Source: an uncultured Mollicutes bacterium (GTDB taxonomy: Bacteria > Bacillota_I > Bacilli_A > RF39 > UBA660). From it: a stretch of DNA of 13,396 nt. The stretch spans positions 1-13,396 of the forward strand of contig UQQI01000041.1 in NCBI GenBank assembly GCA_900543055.1. The letters run 5' to 3'. Positions 1-7,100 of the stretch are shown here, in pieces. The notes beneath the pieces are model-generated. The model had not been told where the DNA came from. It ran no database searches and worked only from the letters and a program-made list of their open reading frames with translations. Each line of letters begins with the position of its first letter. Position 1 is the stretch's first letter. The position numbers were made by a program, and so were the translations under genes.

Positions 1-2
1 TA

Positions 3-281
3 ACAGCATTATTTTTATTAAATATAATTATTATATTTATTTTAAAAAGACCAACTCATAAAGTAATAAATACCTTAGGTATAATATTTGCAACATCCGG
101 AATAGAAACAATTATTACTTCTTTAGTAATAGATTTTATTATAAAAAAGAATACAATATTTACAAAATTTAATTCATTTCCACTCTTAAAATGGGGTATA
201 ATATGTACTGTGTTTGGACTTATTGTAATTATGGTATATAATATAGTTATAAATAAATTAAAAAACAAAGAAATGGAGTAA
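3..281 (+). CDS. C-terminal end of an unidentified membrane protein (partial)
   Basis: An open frame enters from the left edge and ends at TAA 279-281, giving about 92 residues. It holds three hydrophobic stretches: an Ile-rich one at the start, one around 'GIIFATSGIETIITSLVIDF', and one around 'WGIICTVFGLIVIMVYNIVI'. They are separated by basic loops (KRPTHK, IKKN), and the chain closes with a charged tail (NKLKNKEME). This pattern indicates the end of a polytopic membrane protein. The final codons ATG-GAG also form the Shine-Dalgarno (GGAG, 275-278) for the next gene, which starts 5 nt after the stop, so the two are probably cotranscribed and translationally coupled. The true start lies outside the window and the family is not recognisable from this tail. 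It may be another component of the ABC transport cassette that follows. Confidence 0.75.
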   Translation, partial: TALFLLNIIIIFILKRPTHKVINTLGIIFATSGIETIITSLVIDFIIKKNTIFTKFNSFPLLKWGIICTVFGLIVIMVYNIVINKLKNKEME

Positions 282-286
282 AGTAT

Positions 287-541
287 ATGAGTAGTAAAAG
301 TGATAGATTCAAAGAAGAATTAGAACAAACTCAGATGTTAAGAACAATGATTATTGAAAGCGACGAAGAGGAACCATCTATACTTGAAGAAATTGAAGAG
401 TTTGAAGAAAAGATTGATTATTTAGATATCAATGAAGAAAAAAAGACTAAATTAAGAAATTTATGCAATGAAATAAAAAAAGAAGATGACGAAAATGTTA
501 GAGAATATTTATTTAAATTATTACAAAAAGAAGTAGATTAG
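287..541 (+). CDS. Small acidic protein of unknown function
   Basis: An 84-residue, highly charged protein. It is Glu-rich in the first half (ESDEEEPSILEEIEEFEEK) and ends in a mixed Lys/Glu helical region. No membrane segment, signal peptide or Cys is present. The composition suggests a mostly helical soluble protein, possibly coiled coil. The ATG at 287 is preceded by GGAG (275-278) with an 8-nt spacer. The gene lies 5 nt after the upstream membrane-protein gene and 10 nt before the ABC ATPase, so it belongs to the same operon. The family is not recognised. Its place between membrane and ATPase genes makes a cytoplasmic accessory of the transporter a reasonable guess, but nothing in the sequence proves it. 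Confidence 0.7.
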   Translation: MSSKSDRFKEELEQTQMLRTMIIESDEEEPSILEEIEEFEEKIDYLDINEEKKTKLRNLCNEIKKEDDENVREYLFKLLQKEVD

Positions 542-551
542 GACAAAGATT

Positions 552-1259
552 ATGAAGTTGGAAATAGTAAATTTATGTAAAAGTTATAATGACAAAGAAG
601 TATTAAAAAATATAAATTTTACTTTTAAAAAAGGTAAAATTTATGGATTATTAGGAAGAAATGGAGTAGGTAAAACTACTTTCTTTAATTCTATAAATAG
701 TGATATTTCTATTGATTCAGGAAAATTTTTTCTAGATAATGAATATGGAAAAAATATTATTCAAAATAAAGATATTGGCTATGTAACATCAACTCCAATT
801 GTACCAGAATTTTTGACGGGAAAAGAATTTTTACAATTTTATCTAGATGTTAATAAAGATAAAATAAAAGATATAAAAGAAATCGATGAATATTTTGATT
901 TAGTAAAACTAAAAAAAGAAGATCAAAATAAGTTATTAAAAGAATATTCTCATGGTATGAAAAATAAAATTCAAATACTAATTAATATAATATCAAATCC
1001 TAAAGTAATTTTATTAGACGAACCATTAACATCACTCGATATTGTTGTACAAGAAGATATGAAAAAACTATTTAAATCATTAAAAAAGGACCATATAATT
1101 ATACTTTCAACACATATCTTAGAACTCGCAACAGACCTTTGCGATGAAATAGTTATATTAAGTAATAAAAAATTAGAACTTATTGAAAAAAATAATCTCA
1201 ATACAAAAAGATATAAAGACAAAATAATAAAGCAATTAAAGGAAGAACAAAATGATTAA
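552..1259 (+). CDS. ABC transporter ATP-binding protein
   Basis: A 235-residue cytoplasmic ATPase subunit expected to power the permease encoded next. Motifs in order: Walker A GRNGVGKT (35-42); a Q-loop region at 76-90 with Thr/Ser where Gln usually sits ('IGYVTSTPIVPEFLTG'); an ABC signature degenerate as YSHGMK (132-137) instead of LSGGQ; Walker B ILLDEP (153-158, catalytic Glu157); D-loop SLD (161-163); and H-loop His188 in LSTHILE. The 'xSxGMK' signature is typical of the ATPases of ABC-2-type exporters such as bacteriocin, antibiotic and Na+ efflux systems. The ATG at 552 has only a weak upstream site (TAGGA, 538-542), which suits coupling to the preceding gene. The last 8 nt overlap the permease start, so the two proteins are almost certainly made together. 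The substrate is unknown. Confidence 0.9.
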   Translation: MKLEIVNLCKSYNDKEVLKNINFTFKKGKIYGLLGRNGVGKTTFFNSINSDISIDSGKFFLDNEYGKNIIQNKDIGYVTSTPIVPEFLTGKEFLQFYLDVNKDKIKDIKEIDEYFDLVKLKKEDQNKLLKEYSHGMKNKIQILINIISNPKVILLDEPLTSLDIVVQEDMKKLFKSLKKDHIIILSTHILELATDLCDEIVILSNKKLELIEKNNLNTKRYKDKIIKQLKEEQND

Positions 1260-2817
1260 TATATTAATTAAGTCATTAGAAATAGACATAGTATATGCAG
1301 TTAACTCTTTAATATATTCTCTAAGAAATCTACCAATATTAAAAGATTTATTAACAGATGATGCGTATGACAGTAAAGTATTAAAGATAGTTATAGGAAT
1401 AATTGGAATAGTTTTATCAATATCAAGAGCAATACTATTTAAAGCATTTTATTATTTTGTAATTTATTCAATATGTAAAACAATGTGCCCAAATAATTAT
1501 GTAAATGCAACAATTCACCTGTATTTTTTATTAACAATTCTTGGAATGTTTATCAATAATAAATTATTAAACACAAGTAAGAAAAAATATTTCTCTATAA
1601 TACTATTCAATATGGATGCTACAAATTTCTATAAAGCAAATATATTTTGGAATACTATAGTAAATTTTATTCTTAATAGTATTTGTTTATTTATTCTAGC
1701 TAAATTTCTTTCACTTCAATTTATTTATCCAATAACTCTATTGTTATTCACAACATTTATAAAATTTATTGGAGAAAGTTTAAATATCATGTTTTATAAA
1801 AAATATGACTATATGTGGTATAGTAATACAACATTATATTTTACAATATTACTAATAATACTAGGTTTTTCATTATTACCAATAATAAATATAACAATAC
1901 CATTTAAAATTATAGAATTAGTAACAATATTTACAATAATTATAGGAACTTTATCACTTATATACCTATTTAATATTAAAGATTATAAATTAATGTATAA
2001 AAGATTAAATAATAAAGTAAATGTAATGGATAGTGATAATGAAAAAGCCTATTTAAAACAAGCAATGGTAGAAGTTAAGAAAAAAGATATGGAATTAGAT
2101 TCAAAAAAAATAAATGGAAAAAAAGGATTCGATTTATTTAATACAATCTTCTTTGAAAGACATAAAGAAATATTATTAAGGAGTGCTAAAAAATATGCTT
2201 TGATTATAGGAATAATTTATATAATATTAATATTTATTTGTTATACTAATAACATCTACTTAAAACAAATATCTAACTTTTTAAATAATAGATTAGCAAT
2301 ATTTGTATTTGTTATGTATTTTGTAAATAGAGGAGCAATTATTACTCAAGCAATGTTTTTTAATTGTGATCATGCTATGTTAAGTTATAATTTTTATAGA
2401 GAACCAAAAACATTATTAGGTCTATTTAAAAAAAGATTAATAACGGTAATAAAAGTTAATTTATTACCAGCTATTACAATAGGTATTGGAAATGCAATTA
2501 TATTAGGTCTAAATAATACCAGTATACTTACAATAATGTGTATGATAATTTTTATAATTTGTTTAAGTATATTCTTCTCAACTCATTACTTAGTAATTTA
2601 CTATTTATTACAACCATATAATAAAAATATGGAAATGAAAAAAATAAGTTATTCAATTACAACATTACTTACATATATTGTTTGCTATCAGATGTTTAGT
2701 CTTGTTCTTAATATAAATATATTATCTATATTTGGAATAATGTTTTCATGTCTTTATATAATTATAAGTCTAGTATTAGTTTACAAAATAGCACCACAAA
2801 CATTTAAATTAAATTAG
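1252..2817 (+). CDS. Large polytopic membrane protein, ABC transporter permease partner
   Basis: A 521-residue integral membrane protein with about 12 hydrophobic segments. Six or seven lie in the first half (roughly residues 45-75, 86-101, 130-170 and 193-239). A hydrophilic, Lys-rich cytoplasmic stretch follows (about 240-310), then a second block of about six (312-330, 348-365, 400-418, 423-452, 463-513). Size and two-block layout fit ABC-2-like exporter permeases of the large, poorly conserved kind, but no diagnostic motif is visible. The ATG at 1252 lies inside the ATPase reading frame (8-nt overlap) with AAAGGAAG at 1238-1245, so translation is coupled. A strong GAAA-tetraloop terminator follows 10 nt after the stop. 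The transporter assignment rests on the neighbouring ATPase rather than on sequence family. Confidence 0.8.
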   Translation: MINILIKSLEIDIVYAVNSLIYSLRNLPILKDLLTDDAYDSKVLKIVIGIIGIVLSISRAILFKAFYYFVIYSICKTMCPNNYVNATIHLYFLLTILGMFINNKLLNTSKKKYFSIILFNMDATNFYKANIFWNTIVNFILNSICLFILAKFLSLQFIYPITLLLFTTFIKFIGESLNIMFYKKYDYMWYSNTTLYFTILLIILGFSLLPIINITIPFKIIELVTIFTIIIGTLSLIYLFNIKDYKLMYKRLNNKVNVMDSDNEKAYLKQAMVEVKKKDMELDSKKINGKKGFDLFNTIFFERHKEILLRSAKKYALIIGIIYIILIFICYTNNIYLKQISNFLNNRLAIFVFVMYFVNRGAIITQAMFFNCDHAMLSYNFYREPKTLLGLFKKRLITVIKVNLLPAITIGIGNAIILGLNNTSILTIMCMIIFIICLSIFFSTHYLVIYYLLQPYNKNMEMKKISYSITTLLTYIVCYQMFSLVLNINILSIFGIMFSCLYIIISLVLVYKIAPQTFKLN

Positions 2818-2827
2818 AAGTATCATT

Positions 2828-2857
2828 AAAATGTAGACGAAAGTTTACATTTTTTTA
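2828..2857 (+). terminator. Intrinsic terminator after the ABC cassette
   Basis: An 11-bp stem (2828-2838 with 2843-2853, including one G-U pair at 2836/2845) is closed by a GAAA tetraloop (2839-2842) and followed by a T run. It ends the 287-2817 operon. Confidence 0.85.
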
Positions 2858-2911
2858 TGTTTATTACAAAAAAATTAATAATATAATTGAAAGGAGGTAT
2901 TTATTTGACTC

Positions 2912-3571
2912 GATTTAGTATTTGTTCCAAATGATCAAGATGAAAGACTTTGAATGACAATTAATATTGAAATGTATAAGAATTATTCTACTGACTCTAT
3001 TAAATCATTCTCATATGTTTTTAGTCTACTTAGTAAATCTTTAAATCAAAGAGAAACATATTTTTAAAAGCAAATTGTTCAAATTAATTTTAATGATGGA
3101 TATTTTAAAGAAAATAAAGAAGTTGGAAATATTTGTTATATGATTTCTGATGAGAGTGGAAAATATAAAAAAAAATATATGAAAATATATGAAGTGTATC
3201 TATCTAAATACAAAGGTCTATGCTATAATGAGGCTAATGAATTAGACGCTATGCTATCTTTCTTATCTGCAAATAGTTATGAAGAAATGGAAAGAATAGC
3301 ATGTGGCAAAAAGGAGTCATTAGCTATTATGGATGAATTAAAAAAGCTTTCTAAAGAAAAAGATATTTTACCAGAATACGACTTTGAAAGAGAAATGAGA
3401 AGAGTGACTAATACCGAGAAAGAAATATCTAAACAAGAAGGAAAAGAATCATCTATAAGAGAAGTTGCTATTAACTTTATAAATAATGGAGTAGATTTAA
3501 ATATAATTTCTAATTCTACAGGATTATCAATTGATGAATTAAATAATTTAAAAGAAGAAAAAAAGCCCTAA
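2912..3571 (+). pseudogene. Decayed PD-(D/E)XK nuclease family transposase (Rpn-like) remnant
   Basis: In one frame, with only two in-frame stops (TGA 2951-2953, TAA 3065-3067), the stretch reads as the middle and end of an Rpn-type recombination-promoting nuclease/putative transposase. The start 'LVFVPNDQDERL' followed by 'MTINIEMY' corresponds to the catalytic beta-strands (family pattern LDV..ND.G...NIEIQ, with the usual Gln changed). Next come 'VIQINF'-like VQINF and the C-terminal 'GKESSIREVAINFINNGVDLNIIS...TGLSIDEL', a helical tail usual for this family. The first 80 or so residues expected of a full protein (about 300 aa) are absent. The open portion 3140-3571 (143 codons) starts at an internal Met and is unlikely to be a functional protein. 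A good Shine-Dalgarno (AAGGAGG, 2891-2897) before a TTG at 2905 leads only to a 9-codon out-of-frame peptide. The 3' end shares a bidirectional terminator with the convergent sirtuin gene. Confidence 0.8.
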
Positions 3572-3584
3572 AAAAGGCTTTTTT
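3559..3584. terminator. Bidirectional terminator between the nuclease remnant and the sirtuin gene
   Basis: A 9-bp stem, AAAAAAGCC (3559-3567) with GGCTTTTTT (3576-3584), encloses an 8-nt loop. The flanking A and T runs let it work on both strands. The loop contains the stop codons of both convergent frames: TAA 3569-3571 on plus and TAG 3570-3568 on minus. Confidence 0.85.
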
Positions 3585-4296
3585 CAATACTTTCAAAAAC
3601 TTTTCCAATACTATCATGAATAACTAAATTACATATATGGTCATATTGAGTAATACTTTTATTTATTAAAACTAAATATCTTCCTCTAAAATAATTTATA
3701 AAAGAAGCAGCAGGGTAAACATTTAGTGATGTTCCTCCAATAATCAATAAGTCACATGTTGAAATTTCATTTATTGTTTTTTTAATAACACTTTCATTTA
3801 AACCTTCTTCATATAAGACAACATCTGGTTTTATAATACCACCACAATCACATTTAGGAATACCAGTAGAATTGAATATAACATCATCACTATAAAATCT
3901 ATGACACTTCATACAATAATTTCTTTTAACCGAACCATGCAGTTCTAATACATTATATGAACCAGCATCCTGGTGAAATCCATCAATATTTTGAGTAATA
4001 ACACTACTAAGCATATTATTATGTTCCATTTTACTTAAAACGTAGTGGGTAATATTAGGTTTATAATTATTAGGATTTAATTTATCTCTATAAAAATCAT
4101 AAAACTCACCTGTATGATTAATAAAAAAACTATGAGAAAGCACTTCTTCAGGAGGATACTTATATTTTTCATTATAAAGTCCATCACTACTTCTAAAATC
4201 CTTTAGACCAGATTCAGTTGAAACTCCTGCACCACCAAAAAATACAATCTTTTTACTATCTTTAATCATTTCAATTAATTTATCAATTTCACTCAT
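3568..4296 (-). CDS. cobB: Sir2-family NAD-dependent protein deacylase
   Basis: A 242-residue sirtuin, normal length for the bacterial class. It removes acetyl or other acyl groups from protein lysines, using NAD+ and releasing nicotinamide and O-acyl-ADP-ribose, in the cytoplasm. Motifs: NAD-binding GGAGVSTESG (21-30) and DFR (33-35); TQNIDGFHQDAG (101-112); catalytic His120 in LHGS; a four-Cys zinc site Cys128, Cys131, Cys149, Cys151 (CxxC...CxC); and GGTSLNVYPAA (187-197) for NAD/substrate binding. The start ATG at 4296 is preceded on the minus strand by GGTGA, a short distance upstream. A probable promoter reads TATAAT (4317-4312) with TTTATA (4340-4335). The gene is monocistronic, convergent with the nuclease remnant and divergent from the wall hydrolase. 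The symbol follows common bacterial usage; srtN or npdA would be equivalent names. Confidence 0.95.
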   Translation of the reverse strand: MSEIDKLIEMIKDSKKIVFFGGAGVSTESGLKDFRSSDGLYNEKYKYPPEEVLSHSFFINHTGEFYDFYRDKLNPNNYKPNITHYVLSKMEHNNMLSSVITQNIDGFHQDAGSYNVLELHGSVKRNYCMKCHRFYSDDVIFNSTGIPKCDCGGIIKPDVVLYEEGLNESVIKKTINEISTCDLLIIGGTSLNVYPAASFINYFRGRYLVLINKSITQYDHICNLVIHDSIGKVFESIEKSLF

Positions 4297-4311
4297 TTAA
4301 TCACCAATAAA

Positions 4312-4340
4312 ATTATAAATCAAATTAACAAAACTATAAA
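4312..4340 (-). promoter_or_regulatory. Probable promoter of the sirtuin gene
   Basis: On the minus strand a perfect -10 TATAAT (4317-4312) is preceded by a 17-bp spacer and a weak -35 TTTATA (4340-4335, four of six consensus bases). It lies 16 bp upstream of the sirtuin ATG, so the leader would be very short. Confidence 0.5.
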
Positions 4341-4389
4341 TAATAAATATAATAAAATACCAAGAAAATAACTCTCAAAATGACCAAAT

Positions 4390-4418
4390 TTGACAAAGAA
4401 ATTTATTTAGAGTAAAAT
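4390..4418 (+). promoter_or_regulatory. Promoter of the glucosaminidase-like gene
   Basis: A perfect -35 TTGACA (4390-4395), a 17-bp spacer and -10 TAAAAT (4413-4418), about 38 bp upstream of the TTG start. The predicted transcription start (about 4425) falls in the centre of the palindrome at 4416-4433. Confidence 0.75.
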
Positions 4419-4433
4419 TGATATATATCAATT
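4416..4433. promoter_or_regulatory. Perfect 18-bp palindrome at the transcription start (candidate operator)
   Basis: AATTGATATATATCAATT is an exact inverted repeat. It begins inside the -10 box and is centred on the expected start of transcription. This is a classic place for a repressor dimer to block RNA polymerase, and the bare sequence has no T tail that would make it a terminator. No cognate regulator is identifiable in the window. Confidence 0.45.
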
Positions 4434-4455
4434 AACACATTTGAGGTGAATTAAT

Positions 4456-5148
4456 TTGAAGAAAACAAAAATAATTACAGGCATGACATTTGTTGTGGCT
4501 ATTATGATGATTTCTGTTGGGATGATTATTCAAAAAGAAGATTCAATGTCAAAAATAAATACAAATGTCAATATAAGTAATTTTAAAATTCAAAATATGG
4601 CAGCAAGTGCTAACATGATAGTAAAAGATACTGAATCAAAGGAAGAGAATACTGAAAGTACGAATTTACTATTAACAGAAGTTCAAATGGAAACTGCTCC
4701 AGCTTCAGTAATTATTCCACCAAGAATAGAAGTATATGAAGGCATGACTCTAGAAGAGTTAGCAGCAAAGTTAGATAGAAGTTTAGGAAATGATTTAGTT
4801 GCTGGAAAAGGTATCTTAATAGCATCAGAATGTATTAATAAAGGTGTAGATCCATATGTTGCTGTATCAATATTATTACATGAAACAGGTTGTAAGCATT
4901 CATGTTCTAAACTAGCAAGAAGTTGTAATAATTTTGGAGGACAAAAAGGTTCTCCAGGATGTAATGGTGGTGCATATAAAGCATACAACTCAATAGATGA
5001 AGGTTTAGTAGGTTTTATAGATAACTTATATAGAAACTATTACTCAATAGGATTATCAACAGTTGAACAAATTGGTCCAAAGTATGCAGAAAGTAATACT
5101 TGGGTTAGCAAAATTAATTGGTATGTATCTCAAGTAAGAGCAAGTTAA
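4456..5148 (+). CDS. Exported glucosaminidase-like cell-wall hydrolase
   Basis: A 230-residue protein starting at TTG 4456, chosen because GAGGTGA (4443-4449) lies 6 nt upstream and the next residues form a signal/anchor (MKKTK, then a hydrophobic stretch at about 8-25). Residues 26-95 are a low-complexity, Ser/Thr/Glu-rich linker. Residues 96-230 form a lysozyme-like domain resembling GH73 N-acetylglucosaminidases. A candidate catalytic Glu143 sits in LLHETG; the NNFGG motif (158-162) matches the family's NxFGxK region; the 'YNSIDEGLVGFIDNLY' helix and a final 'TWVSKINWYV' follow. It probably cleaves glycan strands of peptidoglycan outside the membrane. The domain carries five Cys (126, 146, 150, 157, 169), unusual for an exported Firmicute protein. 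The stop is TAA followed at once by TGA. It has its own promoter, possible operator and terminator. Confidence 0.8.
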   Translation: MKKTKIITGMTFVVAIMMISVGMIIQKEDSMSKINTNVNISNFKIQNMAASANMIVKDTESKEENTESTNLLLTEVQMETAPASVIIPPRIEVYEGMTLEELAAKLDRSLGNDLVAGKGILIASECINKGVDPYVAVSILLHETGCKHSCSKLARSCNNFGGQKGSPGCNGGAYKAYNSIDEGLVGFIDNLYRNYYSIGLSTVEQIGPKYAESNTWVSKINWYVSQVRAS

Positions 5149-5152
5149 TGAG

Positions 5153-5176
5153 AGTATGTTTAAAACATACTTTTTT
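5153..5176 (+). terminator. Terminator of the glucosaminidase-like gene
   Basis: An 8-bp stem, AGTATGTT (5153-5160) with AACATACT (5164-5171), has a 3-nt loop and runs into a six-T tail (5171-5176). It starts 4 nt after the stop codon. Confidence 0.85.
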
Positions 5177-5177
5177 C

Positions 5178-5206
5178 TTTGCAAAAAAATAAAATAGTGA
5201 TATAAT
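5178..5206 (+). promoter_or_regulatory. Extended -10 promoter of the metallopeptidase gene
   Basis: An extended -10, TGATATAAT (5198-5206), sits 17 bp downstream of a weak -35, TTTGCA (5178-5183), which overlaps the tail of the preceding terminator. The same TGATATAATTA string occurs in the promoter of the 600-nt RNA. Confidence 0.65.
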
Positions 5207-5229
5207 TAGAGACACTTTGAGGTGGTATC

Positions 5230-6396
5230 ATGATAAGAAATGAAACGTTAAAAAAAGAACAAATATCAAACTTAAAAAGAATAAATAAAAATCAAAAAAT
5301 AAATAATAAAAAGGTGGATAAAGTAGTAAAAACAAAAAAGACAGATAAAAAAGTAACAAGAAAAAAGTCTAAGAAAAAAAATAATACTATAAAAGGAGTA
5401 ATAAAAAAAATAGTTCCAGGAACATTAGCTTTATACCTTGGAATAACACTTATGAGTTCATCAAATGCTACAAATATTATTTTAAATAAAACTCAAAAGA
5501 ATATTGGAATAATAACAAGTAATATAGCAAGAGCAGACACAATGGATGAGGATGTTTCATTGTTAGATGCTATTGAACAAAATGAAAACTTAACTAGAGA
5601 AGATAAAGATTTAATAGACACATTAGAACAACTAATAATAGAAGATGAATATCTAGATATAAACCAAGCAAAAAGGGCACTAAGAACAATAAAAATAAAT
5701 TATAATGTAGAAAAGACAATAGGTGTTGCTGATAGTACAAAAGCAAGATACAATGAAGGAACAAATATAATAGATGTATATGAGTCGAGTGAAACAATAA
5801 ATAAAGATTTGTTACGACATGAAATAGTTCATAGTATTTATGTAAATATATTTACGAAGTTTTTACCAGATTATTTTTCTGAAGGAATGACTGAATTACT
5901 TATAAATGAATATGTTAGTGAACTACATTATGATGAGAAAACTACATATCCATTTGAAGTAACAATGGTAAAAGTATTATGTGAAATGGTTGGAAGCAAC
6001 AATGTCAGAAAGACATTTGCAAAAGGAAATATGAAAACTATTGAAAGAAAAGTAGAAGATATAGCAGGAACGCAAAAGACAAAGGATTTCTTTAAAACCG
6101 TAGAAAATATATTTAAAAAATATGAATCAGGTATTAAAATCAGTGATGATGAATATAATAAAATGATGAATTTTCTAGATTCTTATTTTACATATACTTA
6201 CCAAGAAGATAAAGATGAAGAAAAATATGAAAGATATCTTTACTATAGAGGTATACTATCTTTATTAAATAAAGAAAATTCATATAATAGTTACTTAGAT
6301 TATTTGAATGAAACATATACACCAAGATATCCATATTTCTCATCAGAACTAGGATATAATGGGCAAAATAGTTATACATATCAATATACTAAGTAG
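5230..6396 (+). CDS. Membrane-anchored HExxH zinc metallopeptidase
   Basis: A 388-residue protein with ATG at 5230, preceded by GAGGTGG (5219-5225). Residues 1-60 are extremely Lys/Asn-rich and should stay in the cytoplasm. One hydrophobic segment (about 61-80) then acts as an uncleaved anchor or atypical signal, placing the rest outside. The catalytic motif is HEIVH (197-201), followed after 16 residues by Glu218 in 'FSEGMTELL'. This matches the HExxH...E(G) arrangement of gluzincin-type peptidases, in which two His and the Glu bind zinc and Glu198 activates water. Residues 102-160 are helical and acidic and could be a propeptide or spacer; 225-388 is a helical, Tyr-rich C-terminal region without recognisable motifs. 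The substrate is unknown. No terminator is obvious between its TAG stop and the RNA promoter 20 bp further on. Confidence 0.75.
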   Translation: MIRNETLKKEQISNLKRINKNQKINNKKVDKVVKTKKTDKKVTRKKSKKKNNTIKGVIKKIVPGTLALYLGITLMSSSNATNIILNKTQKNIGIITSNIARADTMDEDVSLLDAIEQNENLTREDKDLIDTLEQLIIEDEYLDINQAKRALRTIKINYNVEKTIGVADSTKARYNEGTNIIDVYESSETINKDLLRHEIVHSIYVNIFTKFLPDYFSEGMTELLINEYVSELHYDEKTTYPFEVTMVKVLCEMVGSNNVRKTFAKGNMKTIERKVEDIAGTQKTKDFFKTVENIFKKYESGIKISDDEYNKMMNFLDSYFTYTYQEDKDEEKYERYLYYRGILSLLNKENSYNSYLDYLNETYTPRYPYFSSELGYNGQNSYTYQYTK

Positions 6397-6416
6397 TGTA
6401 TATAAAACAGCATAAT

Positions 6417-6445
6417 TTGACAAAATACAAAATAAGTGATATAAT
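6417..6445 (+). promoter_or_regulatory. Consensus promoter of the OLE RNA
   Basis: A perfect -35 TTGACA (6417-6422), a 17-bp spacer and a perfect extended -10 TGATATAAT (6437-6445). This is the strongest promoter in the window, and it fits a highly expressed structural RNA starting near 6452. Confidence 0.9.
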
Positions 6446-6451
6446 TAAAAA

Positions 6452-7053
6452 CGTAATTGATGGCACATTATTCTAGTCAATTACTTTATTAGGAAGACGA
6501 GCTTAAAAATTCGTTAAAGGGCATATCTGTGAAACCTTTGGTGTCTGCTTCTTACGCCCAGTTTGGGGTGGATGCTGGAGATGAAGGATACTGGGCGACT
6601 CATAATGGCATATGAATCCCGACCCATTATCCGTGGAGACCTATTTTTGTGCTAAACCTATACGTGAATACTGATGGATTTAGTACGCAATAGGATTAAA
6701 CCTGTGCGGTGGCGAAAGTTATCCACAGTGTAGCCTGTCTTGAGTGAAAATATTGGGATGAATGATCGAGTTTATATGAACAGGCCGCTCATATAAATGT
6801 GCGTTCTGAAATTATTTTTGCAAAAAAGGACTAATAATAAAGTGTTGGAGAGGAAATCTCCTAGGGTGTACTTCAATATAGGATTGCAGTGGGCACTAAG
6901 TGGCAATCAAGTCGTATGAATCGGAGACGACATATTAATTCTTGTAAAGGGGAACCGCTTATCTGGTAACGGATATGTAAGAATTAGGGAAATCCTACTT
7001 GACCTAAGGCCCAAAGTTTACTATTTTGATAGCCAAACAATTAAATTGAATAT
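6452..7053 (+). ncRNA. ole: OLE RNA (ornate large extremophilic RNA)
   Basis: About 600 nt without any useful reading frame, visibly richer in G and C than its surroundings, between a consensus promoter and an intrinsic terminator. Clear helices: 6453-6460/6477-6484 (8 bp, caps the 5' end), 6516-6520/6535-6539, 6555-6562/6590-6597 (8 bp), 6602-6608/6624-6630 (7 bp), 6771-6779/6789-6797 (9 bp), 6847-6851/6857-6861 (GGAAA loop), 6882-6887/6903-6908, 6911-6915/6927-6931, and 6936-6943/6979-6986 (8 bp). The loop ACAGGC (6780-6785) is complementary to GCCTGT (6733-6738), a possible pseudoknot. OLE RNAs are about 610 nt and usually lie just upstream of the gene for their membrane partner OapA, as here. 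Known from the family: the RNA-OapA complex sits at the membrane and aids tolerance to short-chain alcohols and other stresses in Bacillus halodurans. The assignment rests on length, structure and the oapA-like neighbour; a covariance-model match was not run. ROOL and GOLLD are similarly large alternatives but do not come with oapA. Confidence 0.85.
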
Positions 7054-7077
7054 AAAGTAGTTTAACTACTTTTTTTT
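7054..7077 (+). terminator. Terminator of the OLE RNA
   Basis: AAAGTAG (7054-7060) pairs with CTACTTT (7066-7072) around a 5-nt loop, followed by T residues to 7077. It separates the RNA from oapA by only 23 bp, so oapA is probably expressed by readthrough. No convincing separate promoter is visible in the gap. Confidence 0.85.
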
Positions 7078-7100
7078 ATATATAAGGAGAGTATAAGTAT

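Noticed and set aside
56..268. A 70-codon minus-strand ORF
   Set aside because: It lies opposite the tail of a convincing membrane-protein frame on the plus strand and has no ribosome binding site; it is a shadow.
2905..2933. A short ORF starting at TTG 2905 behind AAGGAGG
   Set aside because: It stops after nine codons, is out of frame with the nuclease remnant and shows no leader-peptide features.
2951..2953. TGA read as tryptophan (Mycoplasma code)
   Set aside because: No intact gene contains an in-frame TGA and all Trp codons are TGG; the same frame also carries a TAA at 3065, so it is simply a pseudogene.
6452..7053. RNase P RNA, tmRNA, ROOL or GOLLD as identity of the large RNA
   Set aside because: RNase P and tmRNA are shorter, and I see no tRNA-like ends or tag frame. 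ROOL and GOLLD are similar in size but typically lie in phage or tRNA-array contexts, whereas an oapA-like gene lies directly downstream here.
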